Below, piece after piece: positions 54,075-63,151 of a stretch of DNA of 64,000 nt (its first letter is position 1; each line of letters begins with the position of its first letter). Origin of the DNA: Levilinea sp. GTDB taxonomy: Bacteria > Chloroflexota > Anaerolineae > Anaerolineales > Anaerolineaceae. The translations under genes and the position numbers were made by a program. The stretch is taken from contig JARKPO010000071.1 of the NCBI GenBank assembly GCA_029975215.1, positions 62,001 to 126,000 of the forward strand, given 5' to 3'. The notes beneath the pieces are model-generated. The model was not told the DNA's origin. It was given only the letters and a program-made list of their open reading frames with translations, and did no database searches.

Positions 54075-54834
54075 CTGGGTGACGCTGATTGCTGCGGCGG
54101 CCTGTTTGGGTTCTCTGGGTGTGATGGTGTTGGTGTTTGACGCGCTGCTCACCTTCGTGGGTTGGAAGCAAAAGAATACCGAGGGCACGTTAAAAGAGGC
54201 CCAATCGCTGACTGTGGCGCAGCTGCGACCGACGAAGTCGCTGGTGTGCCTGCGCGGGCAAATCATGCGTGTAGGCGAATTGCTGGATGTGCACGCCGCC
54301 CAACCTCTGGCCCTGATCCGCATGCGGGTGGAAGTGTACGAATACGACCCCATTGACGAGCAGAACAACTGGCGCCCCTGGGGCGATAAGATCAAGGCCA
54401 CTCCCTTTTTGCTGGCGGATCCCAGCGGGGAGGTGTGGGTGGACCCGGCCGGTGCGGACAAGACGCGCTTTTTGGGGCCAGGCAGCGAGCCAACCCCCGA
54501 GCAGATCAGCGACGCCAGCCGGATTTTGGATCTGCCGCTGGAAGGGCTGGGACGAAAACGAGCCCGCTATCAGCTATGGGAGCTGCGCCAGGGCGACACT
54601 GTGACAGTGTACGGTGCGGTGCGCGGCACGGGCGCGGGGGTGCAGGTGGAAAAGCCTCCCCAGGGGCCGTTGGTGATCACCGGATTGGATCGGGCGACTT
54701 TGGAGCGTTCGCAGGCCAAACGTACCAAGTTGAGTATGGGACTGGCGATTGGGCTGGGCATTTTGGGGGTGCTGCTGCTGTGCTGTGCAGGGGGCAGCGT
54801 GGTGGTGGGGCTGCTGCGTATGTCGGGCGGTTAG
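54058..54834 (+). CDS. GIDE/Mulan BAM-like membrane protein without RING domain
   Basis: A 258-residue protein with an N-terminal membrane helix (about 8-32) and a second near the C terminus (about 225-250). Between them is a beta-rich domain resembling the 'beside a membrane' region of GIDE/Mulan proteins: an early CLRGQIMRVGEL, TPFLLADPSGEVWVDPAGAD (about 118-137), and YQLWELRQGDTVTVYGAV (about 171-188). Eukaryotic members add a RING ubiquitin ligase domain; none is present here. ATG 54058 has GGGGAGG five bases upstream. Function in bacteria is unknown. It overlaps the gene before it, so the two probably work together. Confidence 0.75.
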   Translation: MEAQNNWVTLIAAAACLGSLGVMVLVFDALLTFVGWKQKNTEGTLKEAQSLTVAQLRPTKSLVCLRGQIMRVGELLDVHAAQPLALIRMRVEVYEYDPIDEQNNWRPWGDKIKATPFLLADPSGEVWVDPAGADKTRFLGPGSEPTPEQISDASRILDLPLEGLGRKRARYQLWELRQGDTVTVYGAVRGTGAGVQVEKPPQGPLVITGLDRATLERSQAKRTKLSMGLAIGLGILGVLLLCCAGGSVVVGLLRMSGG

Positions 54835-54927
54835 GCCCGCTGCGTTGGCATGCTGCGCGCAGTGCGGGTGCTGGCTGGGAAAATTCCCCTAGGGGCGGGC
54901 ATAAACTGGTAGAATTAATACGAACGG

Positions 54928-54949
54928 CCAAACCGCGCGCGGTTTTTGG
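54928..54949 (+). terminator. Short palindromic terminator-like hairpin
   Basis: AAACCGCG/CGCGGTTT form a palindrome at 54930-54945, extended by CC/GG, with a T-run inside the right arm. It separates the GIDE-like gene from the hydantoinase gene. Confidence 0.5.
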
Positions 54950-55007
54950 CGCGTGATCACTGGTAGATGGATATGAGCGCATCTTTTGACCTGGAGGAGG
55001 TATTCAC

Positions 55008-56429
55008 ATGGCTTTGCTGATTCGTTCGGGGACGTTGGTGACCGCGGCAGAGACTTTTCAGGCGGATATCCTGGTGGAGGGCGGCAAGATCGCCCAAATT
55101 GGCCCGCATTTGACCGCCCCCGCAGACGCGGAGGTGGTGGACGCGAGCGGCATGCTGGTTTTGCCCGGCGGGGTGGACGCGCATGTGCATTTGGACCTGC
55201 CCATGTTTGGCACGGTTTCTTCCGATGACCATTACACCGGCATGAAGGCCGCCGCTTTTGGCGGAACCACCACCGTGATTGACTTTATCTCGCAGGACCG
55301 CAGCCCACTGCTGGCTAACGTGGCCGCGCTGAAAGCCAAGGCCGAAGCCAAGGCGGCGGTGGATTACAGCTTTCATATGAACATCACCCGCCTGGATGCA
55401 CAGGTGGAGGCCGAGATCCCCCGTCTGGTAGGGGAAGGCATTACCAGTATCAAGGTGTTCACGGCCTATAACCAGCGCCTGCGCCTGCAGGACGGCGAGA
55501 TTTTCCGGGTGATGCGCATTGCTGGGCAGAACGGCATTCTCACCATGCTGCACGCCGAAAATGGGGATGTGATTGATATTTTGGTGGCCGAGGCGCTGGC
55601 CGCGGGCCACACCGCGCCCGAATGGCACGCACACACCCGCCCGGCCTGGGGTGCGGTGGAAGCGGTGCTGCGCGGGGCGGCTTTGGCCACTCAGGCACAG
55701 GCCCCCCTGTACGTAGTGCATATGAACGTGGCGGGCGAGGTGGATCAGTTGGAATATGCCCGCCAGAGCGGCCTGCCGGTGATGGGCGAGACCTGCCCGC
55801 AGTACCTGTTCTTTAATGAGAGCCATTTGAGCCGCCCAGACGGGGCCAAATGGATTTGCTCGCCGCCCATGCGCCTGGCAGAGGACAATGAAAGGCTGTG
55901 GGAAGGCCTGGAGAACCGCACCATGCAGGTGGTGGCCACGGATCACTGCCCCTTCTTCTACGACGGTTCGCGCCCGATTCAATATGAAGGCCAGCCGGTG
56001 GCCATCCCTGGTAAGGAATTGGGCGCAGGCGACTTCACCAAGATCCCCAACGGTCTGCCGGGGGTGGGCGACCGTATGCCGGTGATGTGGACGGCTGGGG
56101 TGGGCAGCGGCCGCTTGACCCCCAATGAGTTTGTGGCCCTGACCTGTACCAACCCGGCCAAGATCTTCGGCATGTACCCGCAGAAGGGCACGCTCATGCC
56201 GGGGGCGGACGCGGATATTGCCCTGTGGGACCCGCAGCGCAAGGTGCGCTATGGGGTGGCGATGGCCCACCACCGCACGGACTACAACCTGTATGAAGGC
56301 TGGGAGCTGACGGGATATCCGGTGAAGGTTTTCCTGCGCGGCCAGTTGATTGTGGACGAGGGCCACTGGAACGGCCAGCCCGGCATGGGGCGCTTTGTCC
56401 ACCGCCAGCCTTTTGCGGGGATGATTTAG
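55008..56429 (+). CDS. hydA: Dihydropyrimidinase/hydantoinase
   Basis: A 473-residue cyclic-amide hydrolase opening dihydropyrimidine or hydantoin rings. Metal ligands are seen in GGVDAHVHLDLPMFG (about 54-68), the carbamylated Lys in ITSIKVFTAY (about 145-154), His in MLHAENGDV (about 180-188), His in VVHMNVAGE, and Asp in ATDHCPFF (about 311-318). GGAGG precedes ATG 55008. A hydantoinase (YgeZ/HyuA type) is a standard part of YgeW-containing purine or hydantoin clusters, so it likely supplies a ureido acid to the carbamoyltransferases encoded at 31-35 kb. Classical pyrimidine breakdown is the alternative, but no dihydropyrimidine dehydrogenase is seen. Confidence 0.93.
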   Translation: MALLIRSGTLVTAAETFQADILVEGGKIAQIGPHLTAPADAEVVDASGMLVLPGGVDAHVHLDLPMFGTVSSDDHYTGMKAAAFGGTTTVIDFISQDRSPLLANVAALKAKAEAKAAVDYSFHMNITRLDAQVEAEIPRLVGEGITSIKVFTAYNQRLRLQDGEIFRVMRIAGQNGILTMLHAENGDVIDILVAEALAAGHTAPEWHAHTRPAWGAVEAVLRGAALATQAQAPLYVVHMNVAGEVDQLEYARQSGLPVMGETCPQYLFFNESHLSRPDGAKWICSPPMRLAEDNERLWEGLENRTMQVVATDHCPFFYDGSRPIQYEGQPVAIPGKELGAGDFTKIPNGLPGVGDRMPVMWTAGVGSGRLTPNEFVALTCTNPAKIFGMYPQKGTLMPGADADIALWDPQRKVRYGVAMAHHRTDYNLYEGWELTGYPVKVFLRGQLIVDEGHWNGQPGMGRFVHRQPFAGMI

Positions 56430-56435
56430 GCTTCT

Positions 56436-58031
56436 ATGCTCAGTTTGCTGCCGGTTTTCCTGCTGCTCCTGGCTGCTGGGGTGGTGCTGACGCTGCGAGT
56501 GAGGGGCGTGAACACCGGCGTGTGTTGGTTGGTATCGGTGGGGGCAGCCCTGGTGGTTTGGGGGCTGACCCTTTCGCTGCATTGGTGGTCCCCAGCTCCG
56601 CTGCTGATTGAAAACTGGCTGCCGGGGGGGGCGAGCGCCGGCAGTATGCGCTTTGAATGGGGCCGCTCCGGCTGGGTGTTTGCCTTCAGCCTGAGCAGTC
56701 TGCTGCTGGCCACACTGCTGACAGCTTCGGTGCGCCTGATGCCTGTCAGCCCGATTATTTGGGCGGGGGTGACGGCTGTGACCGGCGTGGGGATCCTGGC
56801 GGTGCTGGCGGCCAGTCCCTTGGCGCTGATATTGGGCTGGACGCTGCTGGACGCTCTGGAATTGGGCATTCTTCTGGCTAATCTTCGCGGCGCGCGGCAG
56901 ACGGTGGGTGAGACCACAGCCTTCAGTGTGCGCGTTATCGGCACAATGCTGGTGGCTGTGGCGGTGGTGATTGCCCAAGCGCAGGGACAGCCTTTCATTT
57001 TTGGGCAGGTCAGCGCTCCGGTGGCGCTTTTGCTGATCGTGGCGGCCGGGCTGCGGCTGGGGGTGATCCCGCTGCACTTGCCCTACACGGATGTCCCGCT
57101 GCGGCGCGGCATGGGCACGGTGCTGCGTCTGACGATTTCGGCCGCCAGCCTTTCGGTGTTGGCCAAGGTGGCGGCGGTGACGATCCCCGCGGCGGCCAAA
57201 GGCTGGCTGGTGGCTTTCCTGGCTATCGCGGCGGTGTACGGCGCGGGTCGGTGGTTCACGGCGCAGGATGAGCTGTCCGGAAGACCGTATTTTTTGGTGG
57301 TATTGGGCAGCCTGGCGGTGGCGGGGGCGGTGAACGGCGATCCGCAGGGAGCGCTGGTGTGGGGCTCGCTGCTGGTGACAGCGGGCGGTCTGCTGTTCCT
57401 GTTCTCCATCCGCACGGTGGGGATGCGCCTGTTTCCGGGGCTGGCGCTGCTGGCCCTGAGCAGCCTGCCCTTTACGCCGGCGGCCCCGGCCTGGCCGGGT
57501 TTGGTGGGCACCACCTGGGACGCAGCGGATTGGATCTTCATCGCGACTTATGCGGTGCTGCTGGCAGGGTATGCGCGCCACAGCCTGCGGGCGGAAAACG
57601 GCTTTGCCGGGCAGGAACGCTGGGTGTGGGTGACGTACCCGGCGGGCATTGCCCTGTTGACCGGCGCGGTGTACGCGGCTTTGTACCTGGGGCTGGATTC
57701 CCCGTGGGTGCTGGGCGCATGGTGGATCAGCGCACCCTGCGCGGTGCTGGCGGTTTTGCTGCTGCTGGCCGATTGGCGGCTGCGTCACAGCCGCCCGGAG
57801 ACGGCCGAGCGCATGCGCTGGGCGGCGGTGGTGGCGGGGCGGGTGGGCGGCTTCCTTTCCGCGCTGCTCAGCCTGAACTGGCTGTACCGCCTGGGGATGG
57901 GCCTTTTTGGCTGGATTCAGCGCCTGGTGGGCTTTTTCACGGTCATCTTGGAAGGGGACGGCGGCGTGCTGTGGACCTTGGTGCTGCTGGCGCTGCTGGC
58001 TTCACTGGTACGGGCGGGAGGGGGCGGATGA
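56436..58031 (+). CDS. Complex-I-like antiporter membrane subunit A
   Basis: A 531-residue protein with about 14 membrane helices. The central region LRLGVIPLHLPYTDVPLR (about 208-225) corresponds to the fPlHxWLPdA motif of NuoL/M/N and Mrp antiporter subunits, here strongly modified. It begins six bases after the hydantoinase stop and its last codon overlaps the next gene by four bases. The family could carry protons or sodium as part of a larger complex. No quinone- or NADH-binding subunits are found nearby. The resemblance is structural rather than close, so the assignment is moderate. Confidence 0.65.
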   Translation: MLSLLPVFLLLLAAGVVLTLRVRGVNTGVCWLVSVGAALVVWGLTLSLHWWSPAPLLIENWLPGGASAGSMRFEWGRSGWVFAFSLSSLLLATLLTASVRLMPVSPIIWAGVTAVTGVGILAVLAASPLALILGWTLLDALELGILLANLRGARQTVGETTAFSVRVIGTMLVAVAVVIAQAQGQPFIFGQVSAPVALLLIVAAGLRLGVIPLHLPYTDVPLRRGMGTVLRLTISAASLSVLAKVAAVTIPAAAKGWLVAFLAIAAVYGAGRWFTAQDELSGRPYFLVVLGSLAVAGAVNGDPQGALVWGSLLVTAGGLLFLFSIRTVGMRLFPGLALLALSSLPFTPAAPAWPGLVGTTWDAADWIFIATYAVLLAGYARHSLRAENGFAGQERWVWVTYPAGIALLTGAVYAALYLGLDSPWVLGAWWISAPCAVLAVLLLLADWRLRHSRPETAERMRWAAVVAGRVGGFLSALLSLNWLYRLGMGLFGWIQRLVGFFTVILEGDGGVLWTLVLLALLASLVRAGGGG

Positions 58032-58642
58032 TCTTCTCTCAGACCGCTGGGCTGGCGCTGGTTGTGATTCTGGCGGCTTCGCTGATCGTGCTGGTCAGCG
58101 AGCGCTGGTATTGGTCGCTGGGCGCATTGGCTTTGCAGTATGTGGGCGTGTTTTGGCTGGTAGCCAACAACTGGCCCCTGGGCCTGTCCTTGGCCAAACT
58201 GGTAGTGGGCTGGATGGCCGTGGCGGTCATCGCGGCCTCGCGATCGGAAGATGAGCTGCGCGAAGAGCGCTTTCCGGGGCGGGCTGGGCAGCTGTTTCGC
58301 GGGCTGGCGGCGATTTTGGTGTGGGCGCTGGTTTTTTCTGTGGCTCCCCAGGCGCGTGAATGGTTTCCTGTGCAGACCGCGGTGCTGCAAGGGGGGATGC
58401 TTCTGGCTGGGATCGGCCTGCTGCACCTGGGCATGACTGCCCGCCCGCAGCGGGTGGTGATGGGTCTGCTGACGGTGATCGCCGGCTTTGAGGTGCTGTA
58501 TTCTGGGCTGGAGCGCTCGGTGTTGGTGGCGGGCCTGCTGGGCGTGGTGAATTTGGGCCTGGCCCTGGCGGGCAGCTATGGAATGCTTTCGGGACAGTTT
58601 GTGGAAATTCCGCCGGAAGAAGAGCAGGAGTCAGCCGCATGA
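58028..58642 (+). CDS. Small membrane subunit B of the complex-I-like set
   Basis: A 204-residue protein with five or six membrane helices, an acidic cytoplasmic loop after the third (RSEDELREERFPG) and an acidic C-terminal tail (PPEEEQESA). It has no strong motif, though its size and position recall NuoJ/NuoK- or MrpC-type small subunits. Four-base overlaps with both neighbours show that it is translated together with them. Confidence 0.65.
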   Translation: MIFSQTAGLALVVILAASLIVLVSERWYWSLGALALQYVGVFWLVANNWPLGLSLAKLVVGWMAVAVIAASRSEDELREERFPGRAGQLFRGLAAILVWALVFSVAPQAREWFPVQTAVLQGGMLLAGIGLLHLGMTARPQRVVMGLLTVIAGFEVLYSGLERSVLVAGLLGVVNLGLALAGSYGMLSGQFVEIPPEEEQESAA

Positions 58643-60036
58643 GCGCCCCGCTGATTTGGATCGTTTTGCCGGTGGCGGCGGCGCTGGGGCTGTTTTTTAT
58701 CCGGCGCCGGACGATGCTCACCGCCAGCCTGGCGGCGGGGCTTTGCCTGGGGCTGACCGTGTTGGTAGAGATTATGCCGCCTGGCAGTGTGGTGGATTTG
58801 GGAATTGCCCGCCTGCCGATTGACCCGGTGTTCAGCGTGTTGGGACGCCGCTTTGTGCTGGGCAGCGGCGATCAGGCGGTGATCAGCCTGGTGTATGGGT
58901 TTGCAGCGGCCTGGTTTGCGGGCGCGGTCATTTTTGGCTGCCACCGCTACTTTGTGCCTTTCGCATTGGCGATCACGGCGCTGCTGGTGTCGGCGGTGGC
59001 GGTGGAACCGTTCATGTATGCGGCCTTGTTGGTGGAAATGGCGGTGCTGATGAGCGTGCCGCTGCTGGCCCCGCCGGGGCAGCCGATGCGCCAGGGCGTT
59101 CTGCGCTATCTGATCTTTCAGACCCTGGCGGTGCCCTGTATCCTGGTGGCAGGCTGGGCGGCCAGCGCCATTGAAGCCAACCCGGCGCAAGAGGCATTCT
59201 TGCAGATGGCGGTGGTGCTGCTGGCATTGGGACTGTGTTTGTGGCTGGCAGCCTTTCCGTTTTACACCTGGGTGCCGCTGCTGGCGGGCGAGGTGAACCC
59301 CCTGGTGAGCGGGTTCGTTTTGACCCTCTTCCCAGTGGCCGCGCTGCTTTTGGCCTTGGACTTCTTGAACGCGTTTTCCTGGCTGCGTCTGTACCCTCTG
59401 CTGCCGCAGACCTTGCGCACCCTGGGTGTGCTGATGGTGGTGATTGGCGGGGTGTGGGCGGCCTTTGAACAAAACGCCGCGCGCCTGTTGGGCTACGGGG
59501 TGATTTTTGAAAACGGCTTTGCGCTGATTGCCCTCAGCCTGACCAACCAGGGCGGCCTGCCGCTTTTGGCGGTGTCTTTCTTGCCGCGCATGGCGGTGAT
59601 GAGCCTGTGGTCTTTTTCGCTGGGCTTCTTATGGCAGCAAAGCGGGGACCTGCGATTGGGGGCGCTGGCGGGGATGCTGCGGCGGGCGCCCTGGCCTTCC
59701 TTGGGGCTGCTGGCGGCGGTGTTCTCGCTGGGCGGGCTGCCATTGTTGGCGGGTTTTCCGGTGCACCAGGCTCTGTTGGAGCGGCTGGGCGGCGGATCGG
59801 TGGTCGCAGCGGTTTGGGCGGCGGCGGGCAGCGCGGCTTTTTTGATGGGCGGCTTCCGCTTGCTGAATGCCCTGGTGCAGACTCCTCCGGCGGATGCCGG
59901 CCCGCTGCGCATGAACTGGCCGCAGCGCGTGCTGATGGCGGCGGGCATCGCCGTTTTGCTGTTGGTGGGTTGGTTCCCAGGGTGGCTGTCGAACGGCTTG
60001 ATACAAATCTTGCAGGCTTTTGAGCGTCTGCTCTAA
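58639..60036 (+). CDS. Complex-I-like antiporter membrane subunit C
   Basis: A 465-residue protein with 13-14 helices. AAFPFYTWVPLLAGEVNPLVS (about 203-222) aligns with the A-x-FP(H)-x-WLPdA-x-aP-x-pVS pattern of NuoL/M/N, with Tyr in place of His and no Lys at the usual spot. RLLGYGVIFENGFALIAL (about 279-296) matches the next conserved segment. It is the better match of the two large subunits to the antiporter family. It ends the three-gene set; the coiled-coil protein follows after 28 bases. Confidence 0.75.
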   Translation: MSAPLIWIVLPVAAALGLFFIRRRTMLTASLAAGLCLGLTVLVEIMPPGSVVDLGIARLPIDPVFSVLGRRFVLGSGDQAVISLVYGFAAAWFAGAVIFGCHRYFVPFALAITALLVSAVAVEPFMYAALLVEMAVLMSVPLLAPPGQPMRQGVLRYLIFQTLAVPCILVAGWAASAIEANPAQEAFLQMAVVLLALGLCLWLAAFPFYTWVPLLAGEVNPLVSGFVLTLFPVAALLLALDFLNAFSWLRLYPLLPQTLRTLGVLMVVIGGVWAAFEQNAARLLGYGVIFENGFALIALSLTNQGGLPLLAVSFLPRMAVMSLWSFSLGFLWQQSGDLRLGALAGMLRRAPWPSLGLLAAVFSLGGLPLLAGFPVHQALLERLGGGSVVAAVWAAAGSAAFLMGGFRLLNALVQTPPADAGPLRMNWPQRVLMAAGIAVLLLVGWFPGWLSNGLIQILQAFERLL

Positions 60037-60064
60037 GAACTGAAAAAGTGAGGTGTAGAAAACT

Positions 60065-61243
60065 ATGGACCTTGAACAGATCATTAAGCGGTTAGAGTGG
60101 CTGGATGACGAGCGCCGTAAGGATAAGCTGACCATTGCCATGCTGGAAGAACGCCTGGCGGGCATGGAAAACCAGCTTCCGGCGCTGAATAAGCAAATTG
60201 GCGATCTCGCCAGCGACGTTTCGCGCCTCACCACGGCCATGACCCGCTTTGACCAGATGGATGCGGTTCTGGCTCAGATGCGGGTGGATTCGGCGCGCGC
60301 TTTGGAAGCCGCCGAAAAAGCCCGTGCCGAGCGGGAACGCGAGATGGAAAAGAGCCGCCGGGCGGACCTTGAATCCATGACCAAGTCGATTCTGGATCTG
60401 CGCAAGGGGTTAGAAGCCCTGCCGGAGGTGAAAAAGAGCCTGCAGGCCCGCACGGAAGAAGAATTCCGCCTCAGCCGCCAGATCGAAGAGCTGGAACACA
60501 AACTATACGAATCATCGCGCCTGGATGATGACAACCGGCGGGGGCAGCGCCTACTGGAAGAAGCCCGCAAGCAGGATGCCAAACGCCTGGCGGATTTGCA
60601 GGCTGAGGTTTCGGCCCTGCGCAAGCGGTTGGATGAGCAGCGCGGCAAGGTGGATTTGGCCGCAGACAGCGTTCAGAAGCTGAACCTGCGTGTGAACGAG
60701 ATCCAATCTGCCGAAAACGACCGGCGGCAAAATCAGGTGTCGTTCATTGAGAAACAAAACATGCTCCTGGTGGAGCGAGAGCGCACCTGGAAAGACTGGC
60801 AGACGCGCTTCGACAGCATCACCTCGCAGTCGTCCAATTTGGACACGCAGCTTCAGTCTATTGATGCCACCCACCGATCGGTGAAGCGCGCCCAGGAGGC
60901 TTTTGAGGAGATCACCCAGCGCTTTGAGCGGCGCATCAACGAAATCACTGAGATGCAGCGTCTGACCGAAGAGCGTTTCCGGCAGGATTGGGCCAACTTT
61001 AAGGCGGACGACCAAAAACGTTGGACCAATTACACCTTGTCTCAGGAAGAGCAGGGACGTGAAGTGACCCGCCAATTTGAACGTTATCAAACGCGTTTGG
61101 TGGCTTTGGAAGATTTATCTCAGGAAACGCGCGACCTGCTGCAGCAGGTGGTGGAAGAGACCCAAAAGCGGCTGCAAATCCTCTTGGGGGCGGTGCGGCA
61201 GAGCGCTGAGGAATTTGACCGCAATTTGGGCAACCGGGCGTAA
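60065..61243 (+). CDS. Long coiled-coil protein
   Basis: A 392-residue protein that is almost all charged helix, with heptads rich in Glu, Arg, Lys and Gln. There is no signal peptide or membrane segment. Local composition such as EKARAEREREMEKSRRADLE (about 83-102) is typical of rod-like scaffolds. No enzyme motif is visible. Names such as 'chromosome partition protein SMC-like' are often given to such sequences, but no ATPase head is present here. It is 12 bases ahead of selB on the same strand, with GAGGTG before ATG 60065. Function unknown. Confidence 0.8.
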   Translation: MDLEQIIKRLEWLDDERRKDKLTIAMLEERLAGMENQLPALNKQIGDLASDVSRLTTAMTRFDQMDAVLAQMRVDSARALEAAEKARAEREREMEKSRRADLESMTKSILDLRKGLEALPEVKKSLQARTEEEFRLSRQIEELEHKLYESSRLDDDNRRGQRLLEEARKQDAKRLADLQAEVSALRKRLDEQRGKVDLAADSVQKLNLRVNEIQSAENDRRQNQVSFIEKQNMLLVERERTWKDWQTRFDSITSQSSNLDTQLQSIDATHRSVKRAQEAFEEITQRFERRINEITEMQRLTEERFRQDWANFKADDQKRWTNYTLSQEEQGREVTRQFERYQTRLVALEDLSQETRDLLQQVVEETQKRLQILLGAVRQSAEEFDRNLGNRA

Positions 61244-61255
61244 GGGAGCAGTGCG

Positions 61256-63151
61256 ATGCGCGTTATTGGCACAGCGGGTCACGTAGATCACGGCAAATCC
61301 ACCCTGGTGCGGGCGCTGACGGGGATTAACCCCGACCGGTTGAAGGAAGAGCAGCGCCGTGAGATGACCATTGAGCTGGGCTTTGCCTGGCTGACCCTGC
61401 CCGATGGTGAAGAGGTGGGGGTGGTGGATGTGCCCGGTCACCGCGATTTCATTGAAAATATGCTGGCAGGGGTGGGCGGTATTGATGCGGTGCTGTTTGT
61501 GGTGGCGGCGGATGAAGGTGTGATGCCGCAAACGCGCGAACACCTGGCCATTCTGGACCTGCTGCAGGTGCCGGGGGGTGTGGTGGCCCTGACCAAGTGC
61601 GATATGGCGGACGACCCCGACTGGCTGGAATTGGTGGAGATGGATTTGATGCAGGTTTTGGCCGGAACGGTGCTGGAAGGTGCGCCCATCCTGCGGGTTT
61701 CGGCGCGTACAGGCAGCGGGTTGGATGAATTGCGGCAGGCGCTGGCGGCGTGCCTGGCCGAGCGCCCCCCGCGGGCCGATTTAGGACGCCCGCGCCTGCC
61801 GGTGGATCGGGTGTTCACCATGCCGGGGTTCGGCACGGTGGTGACGGGCACGCTGCTGGATGGGGCTTTACAGGTGGGGGACGAGGTGGAATTGCTTCCG
61901 GCGGGCCTGCGCGGGCGTGTGCGCGGGCTGCAAAGCCACAAGCGCAAGGTGGAGCGCTCTGCGCCGGGCAGCCGGACGGCGGTGAACCTGAATGGGATCG
62001 AACTGGATGAGGTGCGGCGCGGGGATGTCTTGGCGGCGCCGGGGCGTTACCGCCCCACCGTGCGGCTGGATGCATCGTTTCGCCTGCTGCCAGACGCCAG
62101 TGGCCCTTTGAAACATTCCAGTCAGGTGAAGTTTTTCCTGGGGGCAGCCGAGGTGCAGGCGCGGGTACGCCTGTTAGGCGTAGAAGAGCTGCTGCCGGGG
62201 CAGGAAGGTTGGCTGCAGTTGGAGCTGAACGCGCCGGTGGTGGCTGTGCGCGGCGACCGCTATATTCTGCGCCGACCTTCGCCCGGAGAAACGTTGGGCG
62301 GTGGGGCGGTGGTGGACTCGCACCCCAAGGGCCGCTCGAAGCGCTTTGCCCCGCAGGTGCTGGCGCGCCTGGAATCTCTGCGTCAGGGATCGCCGGTGGA
62401 TTTGCTGCTGGAATCCCTGGTGGTGCTGGGGGCGGTGACGCTGCGCGAGGCTGCGAACCGCGCCCGCCTGGAGATGGATTCAGCTCAGGAAGCGCTGGAG
62501 GAATTGGTAGACGGCGGGCAAGTGGTCTTTTTGGACACGGGCGCGGACGGCTTGATTGCGCCCGTGGGCTGGTGGAAGGGGCAGACTCAGCGAGCACGGG
62601 AGGAAGTGGGGCAGTTCCATAAAACTTCGCCCTTGCGCCGCGGTATGCCGCGTGAGGCCTTGAAGAGCCGCCTGAAGCTGGCTCCGCGCGTGTTTAACAG
62701 CACGGTGCGGCGCTGGACGGCGGACGGCAGCCTGGTGGAAGTGAATGAGACCTTGCTGGCCCTGCCTGGTTTCGCGGTGCGCCTGAGCGCGACGCAGCAG
62801 GCTCAGGTGGAGGGTTTGCTGCGCCAGTTCGCTGAATCACCTTTCAGCCCGCCCTCGGTAAAGGAATGTCAGGCGGCGGTGGGCGAGGATGTGTTCAGCG
62901 CCTTGTTGGAAGACGGCCGCCTGGTGAGCGTTTCGCCGGAGGTGGTGTTTCGGCCGGAGGACGCGGCACGCATGGAGGACTGGGTCTACGCCCACTTTGA
63001 ACGGCAGCCCCAGCTGACCGCAGCGGAGCTTCGCGACGCATTTAATACCAGCCGCAAGTACGCCCTGGCGTTTCTGGAATATCTGGACGGGCTGGGTGTT
63101 ACCGCGCGGGCGGGGGATTACCGCACCCTGCGGCGGCGGCGTGAGCGCTGA
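61256..63151 (+). CDS. selB: Selenocysteine-specific elongation factor SelB
   Basis: A 631-residue GTPase that brings selenocysteyl-tRNA to UGA codons marked by a SECIS element. The G domain has GTAGHVDHGKSTL (about 5-17), DVPGHRDF (about 58-65) and TKCDMAD (about 113-119). EF-Tu-like beta barrels follow (about 175-340), with FTMPGFGTVVTGT. The C-terminal 270 residues are winged-helix repeats that bind SECIS RNA. GGGAG precedes ATG 61256. Its presence implies that the genome has selA, selD and tRNA-Sec elsewhere; none is in the window. An insertion element abuts the 3' end. Confidence 0.95.
   Translation: MRVIGTAGHVDHGKSTLVRALTGINPDRLKEEQRREMTIELGFAWLTLPDGEEVGVVDVPGHRDFIENMLAGVGGIDAVLFVVAADEGVMPQTREHLAILDLLQVPGGVVALTKCDMADDPDWLELVEMDLMQVLAGTVLEGAPILRVSARTGSGLDELRQALAACLAERPPRADLGRPRLPVDRVFTMPGFGTVVTGTLLDGALQVGDEVELLPAGLRGRVRGLQSHKRKVERSAPGSRTAVNLNGIELDEVRRGDVLAAPGRYRPTVRLDASFRLLPDASGPLKHSSQVKFFLGAAEVQARVRLLGVEELLPGQEGWLQLELNAPVVAVRGDRYILRRPSPGETLGGGAVVDSHPKGRSKRFAPQVLARLESLRQGSPVDLLLESLVVLGAVTLREAANRARLEMDSAQEALEELVDGGQVVFLDTGADGLIAPVGWWKGQTQRAREEVGQFHKTSPLRRGMPREALKSRLKLAPRVFNSTVRRWTADGSLVEVNETLLALPGFAVRLSATQQAQVEGLLRQFAESPFSPPSVKECQAAVGEDVFSALLEDGRLVSVSPEVVFRPEDAARMEDWVYAHFERQPQLTAAELRDAFNTSRKYALAFLEYLDGLGVTARAGDYRTLRRRRER

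Noticed and set aside
54957..57788. A 943-codon open frame on the minus strand
   Set aside because: It lies opposite the hydantoinase and antiporter genes, is extremely rich in His, Gln, Arg and Pro, and shows no domain; high GC keeps the antisense frame open.
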